The notes below the pieces were generated by a model that saw nothing but the letters and a program-made list of their open reading frames with translations, had not been told where the DNA came from and ran no database searches. The translations under genes and the position numbers were made by a program. Of a DNA stretch of 64,000 bases, positions 1 to 12,364 are shown piece after piece. The number at the start of each line of letters is the position of its first letter. Position 1 is the first letter of the stretch. The DNA is from Liolophura sinensis (lineage: Eukaryota; Mollusca; Polyplacophora; Chitonida; Chitonidae): the NCBI RefSeq assembly GCF_032854445.1, contig NC_088304.1:5148001-5212000 (forward strand), given 5' to 3'.

Positions 1-492
1 AGCCATGTATTAATCCATGTTTCTGGTAGTGAACACTAACTTAGAGCAATTTTCATGTATGAATCAAGTTCTTCATGTTAACAGTTTGTCAGTAACTTGC
101 CAAAGGTAGGTGGTTTTCCACGGGCCATCTGGATTTTCATGGATCTTGGTGAATGTGTTGTGGATGACATGTTATTGTGCTTGAAGATTGATTGGAAATT
201 GAATTAATTTTTAAGTTATCACCATCTAAAAGGTGATTATGGTCGTGACCTTGTGAATGCAAGGCCTGTGGTGTTCAACAAATATTCCTCAAAATTGGGA
301 TAATAAATTATGCTGAATTATTATGGAGATTTTTAGCTTCTGTCCGTAAATTATTTTCCAAGTTTTCATCATTGGCAGATTGTCTGGATTTTCATATAAA
401 AAAAAAAAAAAATAACAGCTCGTCTGCACAACTCCTAAAATATTCCACGGATTTCATGAAACTTGGCAAATTTTTACATTGCTTAACATGTT

Positions 493-705
493 TTGCATTC
501 GCAGTTACGAAACACGTGTCTTGCATTCGTAGTTACACAACATGTGTCTTGCATTCGTAGTTACACATGTGTCTTGCATTCGTAGTTACACAACACGTGT
601 CTTGCATTTGTAGTTACACAACACGTGTCTTGCATTCATAGTTACACAACACGTGTCTTGCATTCGTAGTTACACAACATGTGTCTTGCATTCGTAGTTA
701 CAAGT
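493..705. repeat. 28-bp tandem array, 8 copies, with E-box-like palindromes
   Basis: Units start at 493, 521, 549, 574, 602, 630, 658 and 686, with one copy 3 bp short. Each carries ttgcattcgtagttacac followed by aacacgtgt or a variant. The CACGTG palindrome is intact in about half of the copies and is CATGTG in the others. Confidence 0.95.
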
Positions 706-1305
706 GTAGATATCACTCTGCTGAGGACCATATGTAGATGAGTATGAACATTTTTGGTGCCATTCTTTTTGATTACTGGATCCAGAGATTTTTCATTGTA
801 ATACCCAGGTTATGATCACTGAAATACATTTTGTTTTCTACATAAATCTTTTTTTTTTTTTAATTTTAAACCTTCTAAGATCAAGCTAAGCATGTAAATC
901 ACATTTCAAAATTTTTACTTCAGTCAAAACTGACTTGGGTGAATGTGTTCATTCATATAGAATTAGTGACATGTGTAATTATATGTAGGTTAAAACCACG
1001 TCAACTATTTGAATGGATCTGTCTGTGTGACAAGAAACCCTGGAAACACCTGGTGAACTGGATCAGGGATGTACCCACATAGGTCATAAGTTAGTATGTG
1101 TATTCTCACAATCCCATTTGTTTGATCTGCACCCAAAAATCAATAAGCTCATTCCAGACACAAAAGTGGGCGTGTAGGTATATACCTTTGTGGTAGCCTC
1201 TAATTGGGAGTGGGCGGCACCTGGTACAGTACAGGGCAGCCTTGGTTTTAGCTGAATCAGTCATGTGTTTGGATTTCTACCCTGTCATGGCTGCCTCAAA
1301 TTCTG

Positions 1306-1880
1306 TCATACTAGACCTGCTCCCAGCACTGGCACACTAGGCCTGCCCCCAGCACTGTCACACTAGGCCTGCTCCCAGCGTTGTCACACGAGGCCTGCTC
1401 CCAGCGTTGTCACACTAGGCCTGCTCTCAGCGCTGTCACAGTAGGCCTGCCTCCAGGGCTGTCGCACTAGACCTGCCTCCAGTGCTGTCACACACGTGTC
1501 ACCTCCAGTGCTGTCACACAAGTCTTGCCTCCAGCTCTGTCACACCAGTCTTGCCTCCAGCGCTGTCACGCTAGACCTGCCCTTGTTCTGTCATGCTAGA
1601 CCTGCCCTTGTGCTGTCACGCTAGACCTGCCCTTGTTCTGTCACGCTAGACCTGCCCTTGTGCTGTCACGCTAGACCTGCCCCAGTGCTGTCAGGTCAGA
1701 CCTGTCCCCATCGCTGTCACGCCAGACCTGGCCCCAATGCTGTCAAACCAGACGTTCCCCAACTCAGACCTGCCACCAGTGCTGTCATACTAGACCTGCC
1801 CCCAGTGCTGTCAGACCAGACCTGCCCACAAATGCTGTCACACTACCTCTGTCAGATTAGGCCAGGCCCCAGTGCTGTCA
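1306..1880. repeat. 26-bp-type minisatellite, C/T-rich, about 20 diverged copies
   Basis: Units of about 26 bp carry the core phrase ctgtcacactaggcctgc followed by a variable ccagc segment. Divergence and unit length change increase towards the 3' end. The array grades into less regular sequence (1880-2200) and then the 36-bp array. Confidence 0.9.
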
Positions 1881-2204
1881 GACTAGTCGCCAAGCCATTA
1901 ATCCCCCTTCAGTCTGGTCATGCAAATCTCGCGTCCAGTCTGTTTGGCCACCATCGAATCCTAGTGACTTCAAACCCCCTAGCTGTCTGGTCATGTAATG
2001 GCTCCTCTATCACCAAAACCCTCGGACCAATGTCCAATCTGGTCATTATTTCCAATGCTGTCACCCTGTCCAACCCAATGACGCTAGGACCCATGTCCAA
2101 TTCTGTCACACTAGGGGTCACACCTCCTCCCCCACTACCGCTATAGGGTCTCCACCCCCCCCCCCTTCCCCTTTAACGGGTTTCATAGACCTACCCCCTC
2201 TTCC

Positions 2205-3790
2205 CCCTGTGCTTCTTCCACAGACCAACCCACTCTTCCCCATATGCGGCTTTTCTCCCCTCTCCCCCATGTGTGGCCACTGCAGACCTGCCCCCACTTC
2301 CACATCTGCGTTCTCCGCAGACCCCCCCCCCCCTTCCCTTTTTCTCTGTGCGGTCTCCTCAGACCTGCTATGCCTCTTCCCCTGTGCGGCCTCATCAGAC
2401 CTGCTATGCCTCTTCCCCTGTGCGGTCTCCTCAGACCTGCTCTGCCTCTTCCCCCTGTGTGGCCTCCTCAGACCTGCTCTGCCTCTTCCCATTATGCGAT
2501 CCCCACAGACCTGCTCTGCTTCTTACCCATATGTGGTCCCCACAGACCTGCTCTGCCTCTCTCCCCCCCACCTCAAAATATTCAACAATGAGGTGCCCTT
2601 CATGGGTGGTTCCACCCCATGCCCTTCTGAAGCCAGATTAGGCCTGCTGTATCCTCTTCAGACCTGCTCCGCTTCTTCCCCATGTGGTCTCCTCAGACCT
2701 GTTCTGTCTCTTCCAGTGTGCAGTCTTCACAGACCTGCTTTTCGTCTCCTCTCTGTGCGGTCTCCACAGGCCTGCTCCGCCTTTCCCAGTGTGCAGTCTT
2801 CACAGACCTGCTCTACATCTTCCTCCTGTGCGGTCTCCACAGACCTGCTCCTCATCTACCCCTGAGCGGTCTCCTCAGACCTGCTCTGCCTCTTCCCCTG
2901 TGCGGTCTCTTCAGGCCTGCTCTGCCTTTTCCCCCTGTGTCGTCTTCACGAACCTACTCCGCCTCTTCCCCTGTGTGGTCTCCTCAGGCCTGCTCTGCCT
3001 CTTCCCCTGTGCGGTCTCCTCAGACCTGCTCTGCCTCTTTCCCTGTGTGGTCTCCACAGACCTGCTCCGCCTCTTCCCCTGTGCAGTCTGCACAGACCTG
3101 CTCCGCCTTTTCCACTGTTCGGTCTTCAGACCTGCTCCTCTTCTCTCCCCACTGCAGACGTGCTCTCCCTCTCCCCCCTCTTTAGACCTGCTCCCCCTTT
3201 TCCCCCTCTCCGGCCTCCACTGAGTTGCCCTCTCCCCCTCTTCCCCCTGTTCAGCCTCCCCCCTTTTCCCCGTGCTGTCTACAGAACTGCTCCTACTCAT
3301 CCGCCTCTACCCCCTCTGCAGATCTGCCCCCTCTCTACCCCCTCTGTGGCCTCTACAGACCTGTTCCCCATCTTCCTCCCTTCCCCCTGTGCGGTCTCTG
3401 CAGACCTGCCCCGCTTCTTCCCTCCGTGCGGTCTCTGCAGATCTGTCCCCCTCTTCCCCCTCTGCGGCCTCTGCAGACCTGCCCACTCCTCCAGACTTGC
3501 TCCCCTTCCTCTGTTCAGAGTCCACAGACCAGTCACTCTTGTCCTGTGTGGTCTCTACAGACCTGTCCCCCTCTTCCCCCTCTGCGGTCTCTGCAGATCT
3601 GTCCCCCTCTTCCCCCTCTGTGGCCTCCGCCGACCTGGCCACTCCTCCAGACTTGCTCCCCTTCCTCTGTTCAGTCCACAGACCAGTCACTCTTGTCCTG
3701 TGTGGTCTCTGCAGACCTGTCCCCCAGTCTCTGCATCAACCCCTCTCCCTTTCCTTCCCCCCCCCTCAACCCTCAGTCACTTTTCCTCTC
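2205..3790. repeat. 36-bp minisatellite, strongly pyrimidine-rich on the + strand
   Basis: The core phrases are cagacctgctctgcctcttc and ccctgtgcggtctcct, with a period of 36 bp (for example units at 2365 and 2401). There are some 40 variable copies. Because the period is a multiple of three, several frames stay open on both strands. These open frames are repeat artefacts. The long C/T strand bias could support triplex or quadruplex structure on the complementary strand. Confidence 0.92.
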
Positions 3791-4529
3791 CCCTTCTCAA
3801 ACCCTTTTTACTTGGTGACCAAGTTCTTGATCTGCAGCAGCAGAACAATTGACATTCAGCACTCAGAAGACAGTGTGTTGTGCTCCAGATTACTGATGTA
3901 TTATCACATTATCATGGTGATCCTGATTAAAAATTTTGAGGCAATGCATTTTGATGGGTTTCATTTGATTACTGTTGTTTCATTTATTGCAGCAACCCGA
4001 ACTGATTATGTAGTTCTGCTTCCATTTTCACATTTTCCTTTTGTTTTATGGTATCGGGTTTCAGATCCGTACATCTCATTTATCACTCAGGGAAACTTTT
4101 CTCCAGATGAAGAGGAAATCTTGTCTGCAAATCGTCAAAAGTTACCCTCTATCTTTTGGGATTATGCAAGCCCTTTAAATTCAAAGAAAACATTTGTGAA
4201 AACGAGGATCCTGAATACAGAGTTTTTGAGCATGAAGAGATAATTTTTAACATTGTAAATAAATGCATACTGAAAGGTACGGAAGTTAGGGTGGATTTCA
4301 CAAAGCCATTTCTGATCAAAGTCAAAGTTTATAAATTCTTTACAGTGCTTAGTTTTTGGTATTAAAAGCTGAAACTTAGACACATTTGCTTTAAGATAAC
4401 ATTGATAAGGTGGACAATAGTTTTATTTCTAAGGCCGAACAATAATCTTTAAGATCGTATTTAAAATTTTGAAATAACTAAGTGAGATCGGCACCTAATC
4501 CGAGTATTATGTCATAGTGATTTTGTCCG

Positions 4530-5075
4530 TCTGTCCGCCCGTCCGTATTCGTGTCGGCTATAACTCCAACAGTTTTCTGCATCAAGTTTTAATGTTTGGT
4601 GTACACATTGATACGGATGACAATGTGTCATGACTCGGATTTGTCCATTTTCATGGTTGTCATGATTACCAGATAACCTTTTTCCTTATGTATACTATAT
4701 AGATATGTGATTTCATGTCCGGGCTAGGACTCCAACAGTTTTGACAGTGTTAAACTTTTGATGGATACATAAATGACAATGTGTTGCAACTCAGATTTGT
4801 CCATTTCCACAGTTGTCATGGTAACTAGATAGACATTTTCTATATACATATATAGGATATGAATAGATTTGATTTTCCTGTCCAGGCCCCCCCCCCCCAC
4901 CCCCCACCCCCCACCTACCCTGTTTTCCTTGCAGAGTTTTAATTGTTGGTTTTGGAACAAACATATACAGATGACGATGTGTTACACCTGGCATTTGTCC
5001 ATTTTTCACGGTTGTTATGGTAACAGGATAGCCATTTTCCTTGTATATATACTACCTAAACAGAAATGATTTGGT
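4530..5075. repeat. Diverged tandem repeat, about three copies of 150-200 bp
   Basis: Phrases recur in the same order three times: ctccaacagttttc, gacaatgtgt, gatttgtccattt and gttgtcatggtaac. The copies are approximately 4530-4690, 4715-4870 and 4935-5075. A poly-C/CCCCCA tract at 4888-4915 separates the last two. Confidence 0.75.
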
Positions 5076-5627
5076 GCCCAGGCTAGAAACTCCAACTGTT
5101 CTCTGCATAAAGTGTTCACTGGAACTCTGCTTGGGGTATGACACAATGGTGTAGCCCACGTGCAGGTATGGGCAAACAATAAAAAATTTTTGCTGAAAAT
5201 GGAGGATGTATCATGTCTCTAGAGATGACCAATGAACAGCCCATTTTCTACCTGTTCGTCTTATGTAAATTGTACATCATGATCGTCCAAACTTGTGACT
5301 TTTATGAATGATCGGTCAAGGTTAGTTCTAAGCCTTTCAGTCACACTAGAGTTCCCACCAGGCCTAGGACAGGAATTTGTAGATTCCCCACTCTCGTAGT
5401 TTCTGGGGCTTTGGTAGCTAAAAGCAGTGGACGACACTTGTCTGATGATGGTCAAGGACCGCTTGTCTCCCACCAATGGGCTGTATAAGTCTTTACATCA
5501 CAAGTAGGAAAGCTCATCAGTTACATGCCAGAGGTCAGTGGTTTACTCTAAACACTCGAGCAATAAACAACAAATGCAAACTGACATAGATGTGTGAAAA
5601 ATTAAACACAAGTTGAATGAATAAATT

Positions 5628-5845
5628 ACTACTGTAAATCTTCCTCCTTTTAAACCTCATTTTCAGTGGAATTTATGCATACAACTATGAAAAAGAAATG
5701 ATTAGTATGTGTCATTAAAGATGCAAGCTTCATTAAACTGTGCAGATTATTTCTCTGCACCTTATAGCTCTCTTAGCATGTTTGAAAATATTGGTTGCAG
5801 AGGTGGGTTAAAGGATTCAGGCATAGACTATTCCCAAAAGCCATG
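5628..5845 (+). repeat. Dispersed repeat, copy 1 (paired with 49416-49650)
   Basis: The sequence shares ordered phrases with 49416-49650, including gtggaatttatg, aaagatgcaagcttcat, attatttctct and gcagaggtgg. The similarity runs about 200 bp in the same orientation. The element type is unknown. Confidence 0.75.
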
Positions 5846-6582
5846 TTATGTATATACTCTAACATGTCTGTTATTCGCGTACTATCTTCCATGATGTGAT
5901 ATGTGGAAGGCTCATTAAATGGTTGTAATTTAGTGGGGAAATACCTGTGCTAGTGTGAATAGTCAATACATGCTGCCTACATATACCTAGCTTTTTTTCT
6001 CTACACTATTCTATACAAGTATACAAGTATACAAACCCCCCCCGTCATCTGGATAGGTGTGAATGTTCATTTATTTACGTATATAACAAAGTATATTTAG
6101 AAGGTTTCTATTTTTGTAGGTCTAATAAAAGTGATACTTGTCTGTAAACACCCCCGCATACCTCCTCCCAGTTCCATGAGCTTGAAGTTTGTTTCCACCT
6201 TCATTCTCTCTGCCAACTAAAATTATCACAAGACGAACACTTACTAGTGCTCATGCCTGATGTCAGCCGGCGAGGTTAACGGTTACCTCATTGGGCTGTG
6301 ATACTCATGATCCTGGGGAGATTGAGAGAATTATGTTTATAGGTAGAAAAAAGGTCGTGTTAAAAAAAACATCTCCAAAAAGGTGGGTGGATGGGAGGGT
6401 GGTGTGTTGGGGGATAGATGGTCAGGATGATTTCTGTATGGCTTCACATATATATTGTCATTAATGAGTCGTGAAATTTATGTACATGTCGGCCTACTGA
6501 TATACCGGTATGAACTAATATAATTGTATTTGATTTAATGCTCTGTATTAAGATAATTTAGTCTTCCAGGATTTCACAAGCA

Positions 6583-6640
6583 ATTGTCACTTTCATTCAC
6601 ATCGTTGCTTTCATTCACATCGTCGCTTTCATTCACATCC
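6583..6640. repeat. 18-bp tandem repeat, about 3 copies
   Basis: The phrase tttcattcacatcgtcgc is repeated about three times with minor changes. Confidence 0.85.
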
Positions 6641-8094
6641 TCGCATTGTAAATGGCAATTTGTGCGAAAGCAGTTAAGTGTTAGACATAAATTATGTGGA
6701 CAGGTGAAGCTTTTAAGCTGTCTTTGATCTACAAGTTCCAACTCCTGTACAGAGACTTTCCTCAGTTTTCTTTTGGAAACATAATTGAAAATCTTCAAAC
6801 GACCTTTAACTATTACAACTTAAGATTTAATGTTCACAAGTAAATCCCATATGTTTTTACATCATGTTATGCGTTCAGGTTTAATGATAATTATAAAGCT
6901 TTTGATTTTCATTTGTTCTTTTAAACCAAACATCTTCTACAGGAATATTGCTAAAATTGCCACCTCTACCTTTACATTTTGTATACAGTGCATGCAGTAT
7001 GTGAAACTACTTGCATTGGTTTTTGCTCCCTTCGACTTTCCAACTTGGCTTGCATCAGCCAGAGTAATGCGTTATTGATATACATAATGGTATGCTGTGA
7101 GGTAATTCAACAGGCTGGTATTTATAGCTGAACTGTTACCACTGTCTGGTTGTGCAATACCGTTTTGTCGTGTGGTATTTTGTGATGTCTCTTCTCTTTG
7201 CCTATATCAGTCTTCATCGGGGTGTTGTTAAAACAGTTGTCTAACGCACACCTTGAAGGCCAAGAAACCTACATTCATAATAATGATACTTAAATTATAG
7301 CATACGAGCCCATCAGTTAAATGGCTCTGTCCAGTTTCCTTGAGACATGAAACTGATCACCATCGTATAGGTGAAAAAGTATGGTAAGCAATCAGATGAT
7401 AAATCACATGATTTTCATAATGGGATTATTTTCTCCTGTTTTCCGGGAGAATTCAGTTCAGATTTTGTATGATGTAGGAATGAGGGGCGGTCAGCTGATT
7501 TTAAGGGGAATCAGGATTTTCAAAATATCTAATCTTTGACAAAAATGGCCAGAACTGGTTGTTTTACTAATGGGCATACTAGTCATCTAGTGCAAGATAT
7601 TTCAGCTGATCTTGATGGAAAAGGTTCCTTTCCTTGCGTATGAATGGGTTGATATGCCAGAGAAGGCTGTATGGGTCTATTTGTGCTGAAGTATACTGTA
7701 GATCCTGTCTGGCTTGTCATGTCGGAACCACCTTGATCTGTACACATACATGCAGTTTCTCCAACACTGGCTTTTTAAAGAATTAACTCTGTTGTAGGTG
7801 ATAATAATAGAGGGAATGATCATGCTGGCTTTTTGGCTGCGTGGTCAGTCCCAGGCGTACAGATTGAATATATTAAATGTCCAGATCTGCAGCTCTCCAG
7901 ATATGACCGTGCCGGCATGACCTGATCAAGAATGCTCACACTTTCATCCCTGTCAGAAATTTGCCCTGATGCGACTGTATTCTATAGCTGAGAAGCTCTG
8001 TGTTTATAAATAGCCTAGAGAACAACGCTGCATCCTTGAAATTCTTTTTATCTGGCATGCTCAGGTGTATTGAAGGTTTGGCTACAAGGATGTG

Positions 8095-8640
8095 CCCGGT
8101 GCCTGTGTGGTGCAGCTCTGCCGGGGCTGTGTCCGGTGCTTGTGTGGTGCAGCTCTGCCGGGGCTGTGTCCGGTGCTTGTGTGGTGCAGCTCTGCCGGGG
8201 CTGTGTCCGGTGCTTGTGTGGTGCAGCTCTGCCGGGGCTGTGTCCGGTGCTTGTGTGGTGCAGATCTGCCAGGGCTGTGCTGGTGCCTGTGCAATGCAGT
8301 GCTGCCGGGGCTGTGCCTGTGTGGTGCAGCTCTGCCGGAGCTGTACCTGGTGCCTGTGTGGTGCAGCTCTGCCGGAGCTGTACCTGGTGCCTGTGTGGTG
8401 CAGCTCTGCCGGAGGGCTGTGTCCAGTGCCTGTGTGGTGCAGCTCTGCCGGAGGGCTGTGTCCAGTGCCTGTGTGGTGCTGCTCTGCCGGAGGGCTGTGT
8501 CCAGTGCCTGTGTGGTGCTGCTCTGTCGGCTCTGTGTCTGCTGGGGCTGTGCCTGGAGCGGCTGTGCCTGGAGCGGCTGTGTCTGGTGTAGCTGTGTGGT
8601 GTAGGTCTGCCGGGACTGTGCCTGGTGACTGTGTGGTGTA
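8095..8640. repeat. 37-bp GC-rich minisatellite, about 14 copies
   Basis: Units start at 8127, 8164, 8201 and 8238, giving a 37-bp period with the phrases ctgtgtccggtgcttgtgtg and gtgcagctctgccgg. Later copies vary in length. The unit lacks stops in nearly every frame, so Cys/Gly/Val-rich open frames of about 170-213 codons appear on both strands without being genes. Confidence 0.92.
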
Positions 8641-9892
8641 GCTCTGCTTTTAGTGAACATGTAGGGTTGATCTCTAAATGGGGCATTGTGTCTATGTCAG
8701 TGCCACTCAGCCTGTTTCATGCTTGATATTGTTATTTTTGGCTCGGCATGTAGGCCTTACCTTTTCACCACTGGTTGCTGGATGTGTTCTGCACATTGAT
8801 GTTTCCATTTCACGTTACAGATTATGGGCTTCCAGAAACCTCTGTACATCCGGCTTCTGTATGCTTCAGAAATTTTGTCTCCTGCCGCGAAAGGGTAGAG
8901 ATTACAAGGAATTGCTCTCCATGGTGTCCTTGTGACAGTTTGTCCATCTGTCTGTCTCTCACAGCTGATCATCTTATTACAGTGGTTGAAGTCATTGAGG
9001 GGTATCAACCCCTGGGATTAAGTTTCTTCACACTTACTTTCTGGCTGCTATCAGCCATGCTGGATTTCCAGGCCATTACAAATTTCTCTTGATAAAGCAA
9101 TGTGTCTCCTCTAATACAATAGGCATGCAAGCTTCCAAGCTTGTTTTCTTTGTTCAATCTCTTGAGGAGCTATACATTGATAGATTACTGAACTTCAAAA
9201 ATGCTTTGATCACATGATTTTATATCCTGTCCTCCTGTGGCTCAGACACCCTTTGGTTTATCAAAGCTGTTGCTGAAACATTGAAACACACAAAATTTCT
9301 ATTTTCTTCGCATATAAACTGTGTATCCCGTATAACTGTGTATCCTGCCTGGTACATGTGTACAGGATGATGAATGTTACCTATAAGTCTAGCCCTGCAT
9401 TGCTCTGTTTCCTGGAAACTCTCCCATTGAGCCCCATTATGTATTAACATTCATGGCGTCGTGGTGTCATACACTCTTCACTACCATGTTTTAGGAAAAA
9501 GAAACTAAAAATAGACAGTGGGCATTATATTCATGTTCTGGAACCCTATTAGAAAATAATATTGTTTTGTGTTTCTCATGATCCTTTACTGATTCGCTAA
9601 TAGATCCATTTTTACAAATGTATGTGGCTCATGGACAAAAAAATCTTTAATGTTGTCTGACCATTTTGGGACTTGACCTCCAAACAGAGTTGTACACTGT
9701 ACAGTCCAATTTCTGCCATTGTGGCTACAGGCCAAAAATTGTTTTTACTGAACTTTCTAATATTTTATTACATATGTGTGATATTTAATATTCACATTTA
9801 ACAGATTAACATTCATTTGCATACATGTACATCTTTAGACACACCTAAGACTTTAAAAGAGGAAGTTGTAACTCATAAAAGTGTAAGGGCTC

Positions 9893-10030
9893 GGGCGGGG
9901 TGGCTTACTTGCCTTCGGTAAGTAGTCTCAGTGAAGCAGCACTAGATAAAAGACGTACATGCACCCAAAGGATTCCTTCGTCGCGATTTGACTGAAAAAT
10001 TGAGAAAAAAAACTCCAAGCACTCACTCAC
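9893..10030 (+). repeat. Possible dispersed repeat fragment
   Basis: The phrase agcagcactagataaaa and its surroundings resemble phrases near 16720-16790, 32400-32440 and 35665-35700 (cagt-aggcagcacta). This suggests a degraded dispersed repeat. The boundaries are uncertain. Confidence 0.4.
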
Positions 10031-10555
10031 TCTTTAAGGACACATGTAATGATTTGCATTAAATAGTTACAAATCTGGCATGGGACTGTCTGGTATTTAT
10101 GTATATGTTGTCTTCACTTTTTGTAGAGCGTAAATTAGGCAAGCTGCAAGCTAATGTTTAAAACACACTCATGTATGGTTAAACAATAGCTTTTAGAATA
10201 TCCTAAATTTAAAACTGGTTATGCCAATATTAAATCTTCAGGGCCCATTTGGACAAAGAGATCGTACAATACAGTTAACAATTGATGTTAAAAATATTTC
10301 CGCTGATTGCACATAGGAGTTATAACTTTTAAGGCAACTGTTTTGAAGTGACAATCTCGATCTTAAACAATTAGTGTTCAGATTTAACTACCGGTCCTAA
10401 TTATAAAGATTAAAACCTGTTTAAACATTATCTTTCCTGGAGGCCTTCTGAGAACATAATGATGACTTTAAATCCACCGAAACAAAAAAAAAATAGATAC
10501 CCTGACCTAGTCGATCTCCTGCCAGCCGACCAGTAAAGCGGTGAGGCTCAGCGGA

Positions 10556-10563
10556 TGACGTCA
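10556..10563. promoter_or_regulatory. Palindromic CRE-like site TGACGTCA
   Basis: An exact TGACGTCA octamer lies in a somewhat GC-richer patch (10500-10590). A single octamer can occur by chance in a window of this size. Confidence 0.15.
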
Positions 10564-11180
10564 CAGATGGCCAACCCAAGTCTAGCTGGCTTAAATATTT
10601 TAGGAATTCGTATCAAAACGATCACATTTTCGAGTTGGATTTCAGCTACATAGAAATATGTATACGGCTGTATCAGTTTGAACCCCTGGTGGACGACCTT
10701 AGATTTACAATGTATGACACTGACATCTCTGGCCAGGCTTCAGTTTCCGAGTTTTCAGACCTTTTGATCTTTGTCCAGGTATTTTCCAACCACACTGGGA
10801 ATATCTGCTGGTAAAGTATATACCTTTGTCCTTTGTTAAACTGTACATTCCGTGCGTTTTTCTGATGTGATTTAATACTTTTGCTTTTCTTTTCCTCTGT
10901 CCACTTCACAATAAATATCATTCTGTTCCCTGAGGGATTCTCAATTCAAACCTCTGTTCGGTGGCAACGACCAGTACATGGTATTTTTGGCATTCCAAAT
11001 AGGCTATGCCTATAAGGGCATATAATCGTGTGCAAAATAAACGATGTGGACTTCGGTATTAGTGGACAGAGATTTAGCATGTACTAGTTTTAAATTTAGT
11101 TAATAGTATTTTATAAGTACTATGTCCAGGTGCCGTGGTGAAAATTCAGCTGTATTCCTCTTGTATAGCTTTCAGCTGTA

Positions 11181-11363
11181 AAATGAGGAGAGCAGATACG
11201 GCTGTTTTGTGTGGGTACAAAATCCTTCTGTCTTGTGCAGTAAATGAGGAGAGCAGATACGGCTGTTTTGTGTGGGTACAAAATCCTTCTGTCTTGTGCA
11301 GTAAATGAGGAGAGCAGATACGGCTGTTTTGTGTGGGTACAAAATCCTTCTGTCTTGTGCAGT
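11181..11363. repeat. 61-bp tandem repeat, three near-identical copies
   Basis: Copies start at 11181, 11242 and 11303 and are almost identical. They include gaggagagcagatacggctg and acaaaatccttctgtcttgt. A fragment of the same unit recurs at 12164-12191. Confidence 0.95.
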
Positions 11364-11545
11364 AAATCCACACCTTTCTGAGGGCCAAATCGTCTTGAAG
11401 CTTGAAAAAACTAACTTCAGCGTTCTGTGACAACCTGTTTTTATTTCATGGAGAAATGGGACATTCTTGTTGTCACTCGTGTAGCTTTTATAGCACTGAC
11501 CAAAACGGTGAATCTCTGACAGCTGGTAAAGGTTGGACTTGTATA

Positions 11546-11600
11546 TGACGTCATTCAGCGGAGACTGCCGAGTGTTCGCGGAAAAAAATGTATAAAAACC
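11546..11600 (+). promoter_or_regulatory. Candidate core promoter: CRE-like site plus TATA box
   Basis: TGACGTCA (11546-11553) is followed by TATAAAA (11591-11597), with a CpG-containing segment between them. The spacing suits a + strand promoter with initiation near 11620. It lies 5.3 kb upstream of the first recognised exon. No downstream exon was identified, so this is only a candidate. Confidence 0.2.
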
Positions 11601-12121
11601 AGCCTCATTATCAAGTGGTTTCAAGAGCCATTGTACTCAAATTAATGTACCTTTTCCTGTATTGTTTTTTTTACACTCAATTTAACAATTTAAATAGGGG
11701 TAGGTGATGGTGAAAAAAAAAAATGTGGTCACTAATCCTTTTAAGCCAAATTTAAATTGTACATAAACGTGGTCTATATAAATGTATCGGTCAATAACTT
11801 TTCTTGCTTTTATCTTCTACATCATAAAGATTCAGCAACTGACAACAGTGTGTGAAAAAATGATCATGGCATCTTTTTGAGATAAATACATTGCACATCT
11901 TTGCAAACGGAGTCGAAAGGTACTAACTAACAGTCTATCTACACTGTATAAGGGTGAGTATTTGTACTTAACATTAATTTTGGAGCGATTATTAATATTT
12001 ACAACTGGGGACGATTTTAAATAATTACAACTGGATAGAGTCAGAATTAACGTTTAGTACAAATACTTGCCTTTATTGATAATTAGTACCTAGTAATTTC
12101 ACTTTGCAAGCTACTATCAAA

Positions 12122-12364
12122 GGTTACAATCCCTTTGTGCAAGGGGTGTTGATTGTTAGGTAAGGCTACAAAATCCTTCCGTCTTGTGCACTAGTGGTCC
12201 TAGTGATTTATAATCAAATTAGGCTTTTGTGCAAGGGGCCCCTGATTGTTTTGAACAATAGGACAGTTAGGCTTTTGTGCAAGGGGCCCCTGATTGTTTT
12301 GAACAATAGGACAATTAGGCTTTTGTGCAAGGGGCCCCTGATTATTTTGAACAATAGGAGACTG
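12122..12364. repeat. 48-bp tandem repeat with GGGGCCCC palindrome, three copies plus a diverged leader
   Basis: Near-identical copies start at 12221, 12269 and 12317 and contain cttttgtgcaaggggcccct. A diverged copy (12122-12160) precedes them, separated by a fragment (12164-12191) of the 61-bp unit from 11.2 kb. Confidence 0.9.

Noticed and set aside
2118-3852. Overlapping open frames of 100-320 codons on both strands
   Set aside because: They are produced by the 36-bp minisatellite. They give low-complexity Pro/Ser/Leu/Cys or Arg/Gly/Lys products and show no splice or start context.
3840-4243. C-terminal part of the 3272-4243 frame, which leaves the repeat and looks less biased
   Set aside because: About 130 codons outside the array are open, but with no recognisable domain, no initiator of its own and AT-rich intron-like composition. 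The openness can be chance.
6036-6044. Recurrent poly-C tracts (also near 2153, 4888, 30549 and 53049) as a functional element
   Set aside because: Simple homopolymer runs with no shared flanks.
8000-8686. Cys-rich and His-rich open frames
   Set aside because: They are by-products of the 37-bp array. Similar frames appear in several phases on both strands.
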